The notes: generated by a model not told the origin, from the letters alone. A stretch of DNA of 64,000 bases from Alistipes senegalensis JC50 (GCF_025145645.1 NZ_CP102252.1:3348001-3412000), one strand, 5' to 3'; positions 35,003 through 42,682 are shown, numbered from the stretch's first letter. Numbers and translations are program-made.

Positions 35003-36301
35003 ATGAAAGATCCCAAAAACGACTCGACCCCGGTGCTCGAGCGCTTCGGACGCGACAAGCGCAAGCGCACCGTAATTGCTACGGCGGAGCGTGTCGAGCG
35101 TCGCCCGCGTTTGCAGCGAGATGCTGCCGATTCGGAGCAGCCGTCCCGTGACCGTCAGCCCGAACGCCGGGCTTCGTACAACCCGCATTTCACGGCCGAC
35201 AACCGCCCGCTTTTCGAACGTCCGCACCGCGAGGAGGGCGACCGTCCCCGCCGCAATTTCGATGACAGCGACCGTCCGCGCCACGCCTTCGACGGCGACA
35301 AGCCCCACCGTACGTTCGGGGACAAACCCCGCACGTTCGGCGATAAGCCCCGTTACGACACCGACCGCCCCCGCCGTGAGGAGGGGGAGCGTCCCCGCCG
35401 GACATTCGGCGAAAAACCCGCTTTCGGGGAGAAGAAATCCGGCCCCAAGAAGTTCGGGGATAAGAAATTCGGCGACAAGAAATTCGCCGGCCGCAAATTC
35501 AGCGACAAACCCTATAAGCCCGGCGGATTCCGCAAGCAGGACGACAAGCCGGCTTCGTATCCGAAATACGATCCGGTGAAGCAGACGGGCGAAATGCGCC
35601 TGAACCGTTTCCTCGCCCAGTCGGGCATCTGCTCGCGCCGCGAGGCCGACGACTTCATCACGGCGGGCCTCGTGTCGGTCAACGGACAGGTCGTCACCGT
35701 GCTGGGCACCAAGGTGCTGCCCACCGACGAGGTGAAGTTCAACGACAGCCGCGTGCAGGGCGAGAAGAAAGTCTACCTGGTGCTGAACAAGCCCAAGGGC
35801 TATGTCACCTCGCTCGACGATCCCCATGCCGGAAAGACGGTGATGGAGTTGGTGAAGGGCGCCTGCACGGAGCGCATCTATCCCGTGGGGCGTCTGGACA
35901 AAAACAGCCTCGGATTGCTGCTGTTCACCAACGACGGCGACCTCACGAAGCAGCTCACGCACCCCTCGTACCGGAAGAAGAAGATCTATCAGGTGACGCT
36001 CGACAAGCCGCTGACGCGCGCCGACATGGACCGTATCGCCGAGGGCGTCACGCTCGAAGACGGCGAGATTTTCGCCGACGAGATCTCCTATGTCAAGGAG
36101 AACAAGCAGGAGATAGGCATCGAGATCCACTCGGGCCGCAACCGCATCGTGCGCCGCATCTTCGAGTTCCTGGGTTACACGGTCACGAAACTCGACCGTG
36201 TCTACTACGCGGGTCTGACGAAGAAGAACCTCAAACGCGGAGCCTGGCGGTTCCTGACGCGCGAGGAGGTCGAGCGGCTGAAATCCGGCCAATACGAATA
36301 G
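35003..36301 (+). CDS. rRNA pseudouridine synthase, RluB/RsuA family, with repetitive basic N-terminus
   Basis: Isomerises a uridine in ribosomal RNA, most likely 23S. The C-terminal half is canonical: S4 RNA-binding domain (MRLNRFLAQSGICSRREADD), then the synthase domain with catalytic D299 in GRLDKNSLGLLLFTND. The first 185 residues or so are low complexity, rich in Arg, Asp, Pro and Lys, with repeats such as TFGDKPR and KKFGDKKF, probably disordered and RNA binding. I start at the ATG at 35003, 34 bases after the -7 box. RluB is the likeliest family member, but the target uridine cannot be read from sequence. Confidence 0.9.
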   Translation: MKDPKNDSTPVLERFGRDKRKRTVIATAERVERRPRLQRDAADSEQPSRDRQPERRASYNPHFTADNRPLFERPHREEGDRPRRNFDDSDRPRHAFDGDKPHRTFGDKPRTFGDKPRYDTDRPRREEGERPRRTFGEKPAFGEKKSGPKKFGDKKFGDKKFAGRKFSDKPYKPGGFRKQDDKPASYPKYDPVKQTGEMRLNRFLAQSGICSRREADDFITAGLVSVNGQVVTVLGTKVLPTDEVKFNDSRVQGEKKVYLVLNKPKGYVTSLDDPHAGKTVMELVKGACTERIYPVGRLDKNSLGLLLFTNDGDLTKQLTHPSYRKKKIYQVTLDKPLTRADMDRIAEGVTLEDGEIFADEISYVKENKQEIGIEIHSGRNRIVRRIFEFLGYTVTKLDRVYYAGLTKKNLKRGAWRFLTREEVERLKSGQYE

Positions 36302-36305
36302 AGGA

Positions 36306-36332
36306 AAAGGCGGTTCCGGCCGGACCGCCTTT
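36306..36332 (+). terminator. Hairpin after the pseudouridine synthase gene
   Basis: AAAGGCGGT (36306-36314) and ACCGCCTTT (36324-36332) form a 9-bp stem just past the stop codon. Confidence 0.7.
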
Positions 36333-36347
36333 GAAAACGAAGTTCGG

Positions 36348-36383
36348 AAATAGCTGCGTGACGATTCGGTGACGCAGCTATTT
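36348..36383. terminator. Bidirectional terminator between convergent genes
   Basis: AAATAGCTGCGT (36348-36359) and ACGCAGCTATTT (36372-36383) form a 12-bp stem around 12 bases, with T on the right and A on the left. It can serve both the pseudouridine synthase and the minus-strand nitroreductase. Confidence 0.75.
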
Positions 36384-36452
36384 TCTGTTGTTCGGGCCGG
36401 ACGGCATGAAGCCGGATTTCGCCGCCGGTAGCGGCATAGCTCCTTTCCGCCG

Positions 36453-37079
36453 TTACCAGACGTTCGTGTGTATTCTATCCCCGATGTCGATTTCCTTCTG
36501 CTTGGGCCGGAATGCGTCGGCGGCGGGATAGCCCATTGTCAGCAGGCAGATGAACTCGTAGTCTTCGGGAGCGCCTACGATCTCCTTGATTTTTTCCGCT
36601 TCGTCGCCCACGGGAATGTGGAACACGGTTCCCAACCCCTCGGCGGTGGCGGCCAGCAGCATGTTTTCCAAGGCGCACCATGCGGATGCGAAGTAGTTGA
36701 GCGAACTTTGCTCGACGGGTTTCAGCAGCGGGCTTTGTTTCTGGCGGAAGAAGGGCAGAATGAGCAGCCCGCTCTGCATCAGCATACGCTGTTGTTTGGG
36801 CAGGGCGTCGGCGAACATCGCCATTTTGTCCTTGTCGCCCGATTCATCCGCTTCATGCACCAGCTTCTTGAACGCAGCCATGTTCTTGGCGAGCGGGTCG
36901 ATTATTGGGGCGATGTTTTCGCGTCCGCGCACCACGACGAATTCAAGCTGGCGCAGATGGTCGTTGGTCGGGGCTTTGAATGCCGCGCCGATCACTCTTT
37001 TCAGAATTTCATCGCTCACCTCGCGGTCGGAGTAGTCGCGGCAGGTGCGGCGTTTCTCCAGTGCTTCGTACAGTTCCAT
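36453..37079 (-). CDS. Nitroreductase-family flavoprotein
   Basis: A 208-residue FMN-dependent oxidoreductase. The N-terminus LEKRRTCRDYSDREVSDEIL carries the Arg residues that contact the FMN phosphate, and the C-terminal GLGTVFHIPVGDEAEKIKEI and ICLLTMGYPA are typical family blocks. Substrate could be nitroaromatics, quinones or another electron acceptor. It is divergent from the AraC regulator at 37198, which may control it. Confidence 0.88.
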   Translation of the reverse strand: MELYEALEKRRTCRDYSDREVSDEILKRVIGAAFKAPTNDHLRQLEFVVVRGRENIAPIIDPLAKNMAAFKKLVHEADESGDKDKMAMFADALPKQQRMLMQSGLLILPFFRQKQSPLLKPVEQSSLNYFASAWCALENMLLAATAEGLGTVFHIPVGDEAEKIKEIVGAPEDYEFICLLTMGYPAADAFRPKQKEIDIGDRIHTNVW

Positions 37080-37117
37080 AACGTCGGGATTTAAGTCTTG
37101 TTTTTTGTTTCCGGTTG

Positions 37118-37125
37118 CAAAGTTA
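37118..37125 (-). promoter_or_regulatory. -7 box of the nitroreductase gene
   Basis: TAACTTTG on the minus strand, 38 bases before the start codon. No clear -33 box. Confidence 0.45.
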
Positions 37126-37162
37126 CGCCGCTTTGTTGTCTTGTGTTTGTTTTATTGTTTCA

Positions 37163-37181
37163 TATATTTGTCGTATATTTG
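37163..37181 (+). promoter_or_regulatory. Two tandem -7 boxes before the AraC gene
   Basis: TATATTTG occurs twice, at 37163-37170 and 37174-37181, 11 bases apart. CTTG at 37140-37143 is 19 bases before the first. Either could drive the regulator gene. Confidence 0.5.
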
Positions 37182-37197
37182 TGCTTTCTCGGATTTT

Positions 37198-38073
37198 ATG
37201 GAAGATACCGCCGTACCGTACGAACTGCCCGAAGCGGAGAATCATTCGTTTTTCTTCATCGACCAGCGGGTGGAACCGAGCCTCGAAGCCAAGCTGCACC
37301 GCCACGATGCGTGGGAGTTGTATTACGTCGTTCACGGACGGGGCCGCCGAATGGCAGGCGATACGTTGCAGTCCTTTGCGGCGGGCGACGTGGCGTTGAT
37401 CCCGCCGTCGATGCTCCATCGCTGGGAGTATGCGCCCGGCAGCGCGGACAAGGACGGATGCGTGCGTTATCTGATGGTGGCTTTCAGCCATTCGCTGATA
37501 GAGCGGTGCGTGGAGGCGTTCCCCGAATTGAGGAACCGGCTGGCGGGTGTTACTTTTCCGACCGATGCCCTGAGATTCGGGCCGGAAAGTTCGCGGGCGA
37601 TCCGTAAGGCATTGTCCGAAATGAACGGATCGGACGAACTGGGGCGTCTGAGCGCAATGCTCCGCCTGCTGCCCGTCATCTTTACCTCCTCCGACCGTGC
37701 GTTCGCCGGAAAGCCGATGCGCATCGAGCGGGACGTGCGGCGGATGCAGCAGATCTGCGCATACGTGATGAAGCACTACGTTCATCCCATTGCTTTGGAC
37801 GACATCGCGGCGGAGGTGGGGATGAACCGTTCGGCGTTCTGCTCCTGCTTCAAGCGGTGCAAGGGGATGACCTTTTCGCAGTTCGTTACGCAATATCGGC
37901 TGAATACGGCTTGCGAGTTGCTGAAGCACTCGCAGAAAAACGTGTCGGAAATCTGCTGCATGGTCGGGTTCAGCGACCTGCCGCATTTCGTGAGGGTGTT
38001 TACCCGCACGATGGGCGTGTCGCCCTCCAGATACAGGAAGCGATTCCGGGCCGCAGCGAGTGTTTACAGATAA
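37198..38073 (+). CDS. AraC-family transcriptional regulator with cupin sensor domain
   Basis: The N-terminal 150 residues form a cupin-like effector domain (LHRHDAWELYYVVHGRGRRM, then AAGDVALIPPSMLHRWEY). The C-terminal 100 residues carry two helix-turn-helix motifs (LDDIAAEVGMNRSAFCSCFK and VSEICCMVGFSDLPHFVRVF). I start at the ATG at 37198 (291 residues), which lies just after the promoter boxes. The effector is unknown. The divergent nitroreductase is the nearest candidate target. Its 3' end overlaps the convergent cupin gene by 10 bases. Confidence 0.88.
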   Translation: MEDTAVPYELPEAENHSFFFIDQRVEPSLEAKLHRHDAWELYYVVHGRGRRMAGDTLQSFAAGDVALIPPSMLHRWEYAPGSADKDGCVRYLMVAFSHSLIERCVEAFPELRNRLAGVTFPTDALRFGPESSRAIRKALSEMNGSDELGRLSAMLRLLPVIFTSSDRAFAGKPMRIERDVRRMQQICAYVMKHYVHPIALDDIAAEVGMNRSAFCSCFKRCKGMTFSQFVTQYRLNTACELLKHSQKNVSEICCMVGFSDLPHFVRVFTRTMGVSPSRYRKRFRAAASVYR

Positions 38074-38402
38074 TCTTCCCGTTGCGGCGTGAAAACATCT
38101 ATCACCTCGCCGCCTTCCATGACCTCGAACGAATGCGGCGTGCCGCCCGGTATGGCATAGCTGTCGCCCGCATGGAGCAGCACGTCGATCTGCTTGTCCG
38201 GAAGCTCCGCTTTCAAGCGGTATTCGCCCGATATGACATAGCCGCACTGTTCGTGCGGATGCTGGTGCGTCGTGGCGAAATTGCCTTTCACATAATTCAT
38301 CTTGGCGACCATCGACCTTTCGCCCACGGCGAGCGAATCCAGCGAAACTCCCTTGAATTCGCGTTTCAGCGCCTCTTCTTTTCTGACTACGATTTTCTGC
38401 AT
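38064..38402 (-). CDS. Small cupin-domain protein
   Basis: A 112-residue single cupin with both motifs: HQHPHEQCGYVISGEYRL (three His and Glu metal ligands) and GDSYAIPGGTPHSFEV. The metal site looks complete, so it may be an enzyme or a metabolite sensor. It starts 21 bases after panB on the same strand and is probably co-transcribed with it. Its 3' end overlaps the AraC gene end by 10 bases. Function unknown. Confidence 0.8.
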   Translation of the reverse strand: MQKIVVRKEEALKREFKGVSLDSLAVGERSMVAKMNYVKGNFATTHQHPHEQCGYVISGEYRLKAELPDKQIDVLLHAGDSYAIPGGTPHSFEVMEGGEVIDVFTPQREDYL

Positions 38403-38423
38403 GTTGATATTATTTTATGATGA

Positions 38424-39236
38424 TTAGTATTGTTCCGATATATTGGGAAAGTCTCTATTTTTGACATCCGCGATATATCGGCCGACGGCCTCCGCCATAT
38501 CACGGTGAAGATCGGCATAGGTACGCAGGAATTTGGGATGGAATCCGTTGTTTTTACCTAACATATCATCAACTACGAGCACCTGCCCGTCGCACATGCC
38601 GCCACCGATGCCGATGGTCGGGATGGAAAGCTGCGCCGATACCTTTTCCGACAAGGAAGCCGGGATTTTTTCGAGCACGATGCCGAAACATCCGGTTTCT
38701 TCCAGCAATTTGGCGTCCGACATCAACTTCTCGGCTTCCTGTTCGTTGTTGGCACGCAGTCCGTAACCGCCGAACTTATGGATGGACTGTGGAGTCAGGC
38801 CGAGGTGTCCCATGACGGGGATGCCCATTTCGACGATTTTCCGCACGGTGTCGGCTATTTCTGCGCCACCTTCGAGCTTCAGGGCGTCGCATCCCGTTTT
38901 CTGCATGATTCTTACGGCGTTGTCTATTCCTTGCGTCGGATTGGTATAGGAGCCGAACGGCATGTCGCAGATAACGAGCGCATGTTCCGTTCCGCGCACG
39001 ACCGAGGCGGCATAGACGATCATTTCATCGACTGTCATCGGGACGGTCGTTTCGTAACCAGCCATGACATTGGCTGCGGAATCGCCGACGAGAATTGAGT
39101 CGATGCCCGCTTCGTCGAGTATGCGTGCTGTGGTGAAATCGTATGCGGTAAGCATGGATATTTTCTCTCCGCGCCGCTTCATGTCGATAAGCGTCTGCAC
39201 GGTAATCTTTTTCTTTGCAGGTGTATGTACTGACAT
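38424..39236 (-). CDS. panB: 3-methyl-2-oxobutanoate hydroxymethyltransferase
   Basis: Makes ketopantoate for pantothenate and coenzyme A. The 270-residue protein has the metal-binding VGDSAANVMAGYETT, the substrate block CDALKLEGG and the catalytic Glu in VLEKIP. No panC or panD lies nearby. The gene is followed by a cupin and preceded by a MarR-GNAT gene 9 bases upstream, so it may share that gene's autoregulated promoter, an unusual arrangement for a vitamin gene. Confidence 0.93.
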   Translation of the reverse strand: MSVHTPAKKKITVQTLIDMKRRGEKISMLTAYDFTTARILDEAGIDSILVGDSAANVMAGYETTVPMTVDEMIVYAASVVRGTEHALVICDMPFGSYTNPTQGIDNAVRIMQKTGCDALKLEGGAEIADTVRKIVEMGIPVMGHLGLTPQSIHKFGGYGLRANNEQEAEKLMSDAKLLEETGCFGIVLEKIPASLSEKVSAQLSIPTIGIGGGMCDGQVLVVDDMLGKNNGFHPKFLRTYADLHRDMAEAVGRYIADVKNRDFPNISEQY

Positions 39237-39245
39237 AATGATTTA

Positions 39246-40199
39246 TTATTTGAGTGTCAATTCCATCTGAATGTCTCCCCGTGCATAGGCGGGATGATAT
39301 TCGGCGAGTTCACGGAATCCCAGTTTTTTATAGGTATGGATGGCGGGTTTGAGCAGCGTGTTGCTTTCCAGAAAGAGACTCTTCGCGCCGAGCGAACGGG
39401 CCTTGTCCACCGCCGCCCTGCAAAGCTGATAACCGATGCCCTTGCCGCGTACACCGGGGCTGACGGCGAGTTTCGCCAGCTCGTAATCGTATCGCGGGTC
39501 GTCCATTTTGCAGAGGGCACAGACGCCGACCGGCTCGCCGCGGTAGAGGGCCACGAAAATATGGCCTCCCCGGTCGATGATGCTCTCCTGCGGGTGGTCG
39601 ATACATTCGATGTCGTGCTCCTCCAACTGCCAGTGCTGCGTGATCCATTGTTCGTTCAGCGAACGGAACACCGGCTGGTGGCACGGTTCGTAGGGGATGA
39701 TTCGCACCTCCCGGCTTTCGCGTGCCCTGCGAACCGCTTTCACCCGTTCCAGGAGGCTTTTTTGCGCGAGCTGCTCCTCCCATTCTCCGATGGCGCGCCA
39801 CAGGTCGTGGCGGGTTGCGTCCGACACTTCCCCGACGGCGGTAGCCACGTCCTCGCAAACCTCCGTCAGCATGCCGCACACTTTGCGGCCTTGCGGCGAA
39901 AGCGCGATGGTCGTCCGTCGCTTGTCCGTCTTGTCCGCCACCTCCCGGATAAGTTTTCCTGCCGCCATCTCCTTCACGATGTTGCTCACGGACGGATGCG
40001 TCTGTCCGATCTCCCGGGCGATTCCCGTAATGGTCTTCGCCCCGCCCTCCGAGAGGGCATAGAGCACGGGAAACCATTTCGGCCTGATGTCCACTCCATA
40101 CAGCCGGTAAATCTCCGCCGCATCGTTCGTAATGCGGTCGGTCAGCATTCGCAAACGGCTTCCGATCGCCATTTTTCCTGTTCTGTCGAAAAAGTCCAT
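39246..40199 (-). CDS. MarR regulator fused to GNAT acetyltransferase
   Basis: Residues 1-145 form a MarR winged helix (ITGIAREIGQTHPSVSNIVKE and the wing DKTDKRRTTIALSPQG). Residues 165-317 form a GNAT domain with the acetyl-CoA loop SPGVRGKGIGYQLCRAAVD. Such fusions are known in several phyla; the acetyl acceptor is unknown. A palindrome overlaps its promoter, pointing to autoregulation. panB and the cupin follow closely on the same strand. Confidence 0.88.
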   Translation of the reverse strand: MDFFDRTGKMAIGSRLRMLTDRITNDAAEIYRLYGVDIRPKWFPVLYALSEGGAKTITGIAREIGQTHPSVSNIVKEMAAGKLIREVADKTDKRRTTIALSPQGRKVCGMLTEVCEDVATAVGEVSDATRHDLWRAIGEWEEQLAQKSLLERVKAVRRARESREVRIIPYEPCHQPVFRSLNEQWITQHWQLEEHDIECIDHPQESIIDRGGHIFVALYRGEPVGVCALCKMDDPRYDYELAKLAVSPGVRGKGIGYQLCRAAVDKARSLGAKSLFLESNTLLKPAIHTYKKLGFRELAEYHPAYARGDIQMELTLK

Positions 40200-40229
40200 A
40201 TCCTACGGTCTGTTTATCGTTATTGAAAA

Positions 40230-40274
40230 CGTAATTGATTACGCAAATATATGTTTTTTCTTTCATGCGACAAA
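40230..40274 (-). promoter_or_regulatory. Promoter and candidate autoregulatory operator of the MarR-GNAT gene
   Basis: On the minus strand TTTG (40271-40274), 19 bases, TATATTTG (40244-40251) is a full consensus promoter. Directly after it CGTAATTGATTACG (40230-40243) is a perfect 6-bp inverted repeat with a 2-base centre covering the expected start of transcription. That is where MarR proteins typically bind to repress themselves. Confidence 0.7.
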
Positions 40275-40298
40275 ACAATCAATGAAAAATAAAAGATT

Positions 40299-40330
40299 CA
40301 GTTCGGTTCAATGGTCATTGAACCGAACTG
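40299..40330. terminator. Perfect 15-bp inverted repeat with 2-base centre
   Basis: CAGTTCGGTTCAATG (40299-40313), GT, CATTGAACCGAACTG (40316-40330). On the minus strand it is followed by a T-rich stretch (AATCTTTTATTTTTC), so it may be a second terminator for the NTF2-like genes; it is also long enough to be a protein-binding palindrome. Confidence 0.5.
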
Positions 40331-40400
40331 GATATGACCGATGAACCGCGGTCGGGGTTATGTATGATGCGGTGCAGTCTCTTTCCGACAGGAGCAGGCG

Positions 40401-40427
40401 AAAAAGAGCGCACCGACCGGCGCGCTC
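40401..40427 (-). terminator. Rho-independent terminator after the NTF2-like genes
   Basis: On the minus strand GAGCGC (40427-40422), a 10-base loop, GCGCTC (40411-40406), then TTTTT (40405-40401), 33 bases after the stop codon. Confidence 0.75.
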
Positions 40428-40459
40428 CTTGCCATTGCACATGACGAAATCCCGTCGGC

Positions 40460-40810
40460 TTACTGGTGGAATATCTTCGCTACGATCGTCCACCTGCCGT
40501 CGATCTTCACCAGCGAATGAAAATCGGTGAACGACAGCCCGTGCCAGTTCTCCAGCACGACACGCACCGTCGCAGCCGTGCCGACCGCTTCCAGGATGTC
40601 CACTTCGGCTTTCGTCCCGGCATCGGCTCCGAGCTGTCCGATGGCGGCATAGAGATTTTCGATGCTTCCGGCCGACAGCTCGCCGTTCAGATAGCCGTAC
40701 ATGACGGCGTCCTTGTGAAATGCCTTTTTGGCGAGTTCCACGTCGCCCGCAGCGCAGCCGTTCACATACTGCATGACGACCTCTCTGATTTCCCGATAAT
40801 CCTTGATCAT
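40460..40810 (-). CDS. NTF2-like (lumazine-binding-type) small protein, copy 1
   Basis: A 116-residue cystatin-like alpha+beta fold protein resembling the lumazine-binding/SnoaL-like group, with ELAKKAFHKDAVMYGYLNGE, SIENLYAAIGQLG and the closing LVKIDGRWTIVAKIFHQ. These cone-shaped domains bind small ligands or act as isomerases. It is a tandem paralogue of the next gene, 30 bases downstream of it, and both appear in one transcript. No catalytic residue can be named. Confidence 0.78.
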   Translation of the reverse strand: MIKDYREIREVVMQYVNGCAAGDVELAKKAFHKDAVMYGYLNGELSAGSIENLYAAIGQLGADAGTKAEVDILEAVGTAATVRVVLENWHGLSFTDFHSLVKIDGRWTIVAKIFHQ

Positions 40811-40840
40811 CTTTTTGTCCTCCTGACTTTAGTCGAGCCG

Positions 40841-41224
40841 TTATTTTTGAATCGTATTCGAATTCTGGTTGTAGGCTTTGGCCACGCAGCGCCATTCGCC
40901 GTCTATTTTCAGTAGCAATAAGTAATCCGTGAAGTCGATGCGGCCGCCCCAGCTCTCTTCCAGCACACGGACGACGGCCAGCGTCTCTTCGACCGCCGCC
41001 ACGTCGATACGCGCTTTGAACTTATCGCCTGCGGCGACCGAATCGACATTGCGGTAGAACTGGTCGATGGAGCCGCGCTCCAACGCACCGTCGAGAAATC
41101 CGAACAATACGGCATCCTCGGTGAACAACTCTTTCGCGTAACGGCTGTCGCCCTCGGCGACGCTTTTTACGAATTTCATGGCGGCAGCTTCCACCGCCTT
41201 GTACTCTTCGATACTTGCTCTCAT
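40841..41224 (-). CDS. NTF2-like (lumazine-binding-type) small protein, copy 2
   Basis: A 127-residue paralogue of the downstream gene, with matching blocks ELFTEDAVLFGFLDGALERG, SIDQFYRNVDSV and LLLKIDGEWRCVAKAYNQ. It is the promoter-proximal gene of the pair, divergent from the HxlR regulator at 41375. Tandem duplication with divergence suggests a heteromer or two related ligands. Confidence 0.78.
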   Translation of the reverse strand: MRASIEEYKAVEAAAMKFVKSVAEGDSRYAKELFTEDAVLFGFLDGALERGSIDQFYRNVDSVAAGDKFKARIDVAAVEETLAVVRVLEESWGGRIDFTDYLLLLKIDGEWRCVAKAYNQNSNTIQK

Positions 41225-41248
41225 AACTTTCGGTTTTCAATTCTTTTG

Positions 41249-41280
41249 CAAAGTTAGAGGGGAGTATCCGACTGCGCAAG
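41249..41280 (-). promoter_or_regulatory. Promoter of the NTF2-like gene pair
   Basis: On the minus strand CTTG (41277-41280), 20 bases, TAACTTTG (41249-41256). The -33 box touches the first of the TACCG repeats. Confidence 0.65.
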
Positions 41281-41324
41281 TACCGAAAAATTATTCATAT
41301 ACCGAAAATTTATTCGGTGTACCG
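41281..41324. promoter_or_regulatory. Candidate HxlR operator: direct repeats in the divergent region
   Basis: TACCGAAAAATTATTC (41281-41296) and TACCGAAAATTTATTC (41300-41315) are near-identical direct repeats with a 19-base period; a third TACCG starts at 41320. The second also reads as ACCGAA-6-TTCGGT (41301-41318). HxlR proteins are known to bind direct repeats, and this block lies between the HxlR gene and its probable target. Confidence 0.65.
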
Positions 41325-41344
41325 TTCGTGCGGAATGTTATCCG

Positions 41345-41352
41345 TATCTTTG
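41345..41352 (+). promoter_or_regulatory. -7 box of the HxlR gene
   Basis: TATCTTTG, 22 bases before the ATG. The third TACCG repeat lies near the expected -33 position. Confidence 0.6.
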
Positions 41353-41374
41353 CAGCCGTAGAAAGAAAACCGTT

Positions 41375-41722
41375 ATGTACGAAAGGAAGATACCTGTCGA
41401 TTTGAGCTGCCCTTTGCGGCTGACAATGAGTTTAATCGACTCTAAATGGAAATCCTGCATTTTGGACGAACTGCGCGATGCGGCCATGCGGCCGAGCGAA
41501 CTGCACAAAGCATTGCCCGAGGCTACGCCGCGCGTGCTCGATCTGCAACTGAAAGAGTTGGCGGACGACGGGCTGGTCGCAAAAACCATCTATCCCGAAC
41601 TGCCGCCCCGCTCGGAATACGCCATCACGGAACTGGGACGGTCGTTGCTGCCCATCCTCGACGCCATGATTGCGTGGGGAGAGGCCAACAAGGCGTTGTT
41701 CGAGAAGAAATACGGGTCCTGA
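41375..41722 (+). CDS. HxlR-family winged-helix regulator
   Basis: A 115-residue MarR-like dimeric regulator. The HxlR signature is clear: CPLRLTMSLIDSKWKSCIL, PSELHKALPEATPRVLDLQL and the wing YPELPPRSEYAITELGRSL. HxlR proteins often sense aldehydes, quinones or redox state and control neighbouring detoxification genes. The divergent NTF2-like pair shares the repeat-rich control region and is its likely target. Confidence 0.9.
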   Translation: MYERKIPVDLSCPLRLTMSLIDSKWKSCILDELRDAAMRPSELHKALPEATPRVLDLQLKELADDGLVAKTIYPELPPRSEYAITELGRSLLPILDAMIAWGEANKALFEKKYGS

Positions 41723-41824
41723 ATATTGCTTGTCCATGTCCGGACGGTGGCGGCATTCACGCACCGGCCGTCCCGGCATCCGGGCGCGCGGAGGGTGTCT
41801 TTTATGCAACTCCTGGAAAGCGGG

Positions 41825-42631
41825 TCACTTCCGGTAATCCGTTGGATTGAGCCCCAAATTCTGCTGCACGTAGCGGCTGAAATAGGCCGGAGACGAGAAG
41901 CCGAACATGTCGGAAATCTGCACGAATGTCAGCGATTTGTCGCGGAGCAGGCGCGTGATGTCGAGGATCGTATAGCGGTTGATCCAGTAGTTGGCGGCGT
42001 ATCCGCTGACCTTTTTGGAGACCTCCGAGAGGTATTTCGGCGAGGCGCACAGACAGTCGGCGTAATAGGACACCTCCCGATGTTCGCGGTAGGTGCCCGC
42101 TTCCAGCATCTTCAGAAAACGGTTCATGATGGAGGCGTTCTGCGTGGAGATGTCGCTCTCGCCGTAAATGCGGGCGTGGAAATCGAAAAAATCGAGAATG
42201 GCCGCCTGCATGGCGTTGACGAGCGTCTCGCGGTAAAAGCGGTGTTCCGTATCGGCGATGCGTTGTTCGAGCAGGTCGAAATCGCGGCGGCAGACGATTT
42301 GCTGCTCGGGCGTGAGGTGCATCACGGGGTTGAGAAACAGCGCCAGCGAGCCTTTCATGCCGTAGTTGCTTTGCGGCGTGCACAAATCTATGAAACCGGG
42401 TTTCGCATAGATGATCTTGCACCGGAAATCGTCCGACGGTTCTGTTTTCTCGATCAGTTTCCGCTTGCGGATGATCGACAGATCTCCGGCGTGCAGCTCG
42501 AAATCCCGTTCGTTGAAGCGGTAGCGGCACGTGCCGCCCAGGCAGAGCAGATGGGCCAGGTATTCCACCTCGGAATCCGTCGGCACGACGCCCAATTTGT
42601 CGATAACGATTATATCTTTCTGATAATCCAT
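41825..42631 (-). CDS. AraC-family transcriptional regulator
   Basis: The N-terminal 160 residues form an effector domain (CLGGTCRYRFNERDFELHAG). The C-terminal part carries the AraC helix-turn-helix (VSYYADCLCASPKYLSEVSK, then FVQISDMFGFSSPAYFSRYV). I start at MDYQKDI (42631, 268 residues) because the -7 box at 42656-42663 excludes a longer start at 42667. It sits directly downstream of the five-gene redox operon on the same strand but behind its own promoter, and is the best candidate to control that operon. Confidence 0.87.
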   Translation of the reverse strand: MDYQKDIIVIDKLGVVPTDSEVEYLAHLLCLGGTCRYRFNERDFELHAGDLSIIRKRKLIEKTEPSDDFRCKIIYAKPGFIDLCTPQSNYGMKGSLALFLNPVMHLTPEQQIVCRRDFDLLEQRIADTEHRFYRETLVNAMQAAILDFFDFHARIYGESDISTQNASIMNRFLKMLEAGTYREHREVSYYADCLCASPKYLSEVSKKVSGYAANYWINRYTILDITRLLRDKSLTFVQISDMFGFSSPAYFSRYVQQNLGLNPTDYRK

Positions 42632-42655
42632 CTTGTCCGTTCGGTCTCTCGCAGG

Positions 42656-42682
42656 CAAAAATAGCAATAAATACGCAATAAA
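42656..42682 (-). promoter_or_regulatory. AraC promoter with GCAATAAA repeats
   Basis: TATTTTTG on the minus strand (42656-42663) implies a leader of about 18 bases to the ATG at 42631. Two GCAATAAA copies (from 42664 and 42675, one helical turn apart) lie just upstream and could be regulator half-sites. Confidence 0.5.

Noticed and set aside
34855..35070. N-terminal extension of the MATE transporter up to 35070
   Set aside because: It would contain the gene's own TATCTTTG box and overlap the start of the divergent pseudouridine synthase gene.
42632..42667. Longer start of the AraC regulator at 42667
   Set aside because: The extra codons lie on the promoter -7 box at 42656-42663, and the extension has no counterpart in the family.
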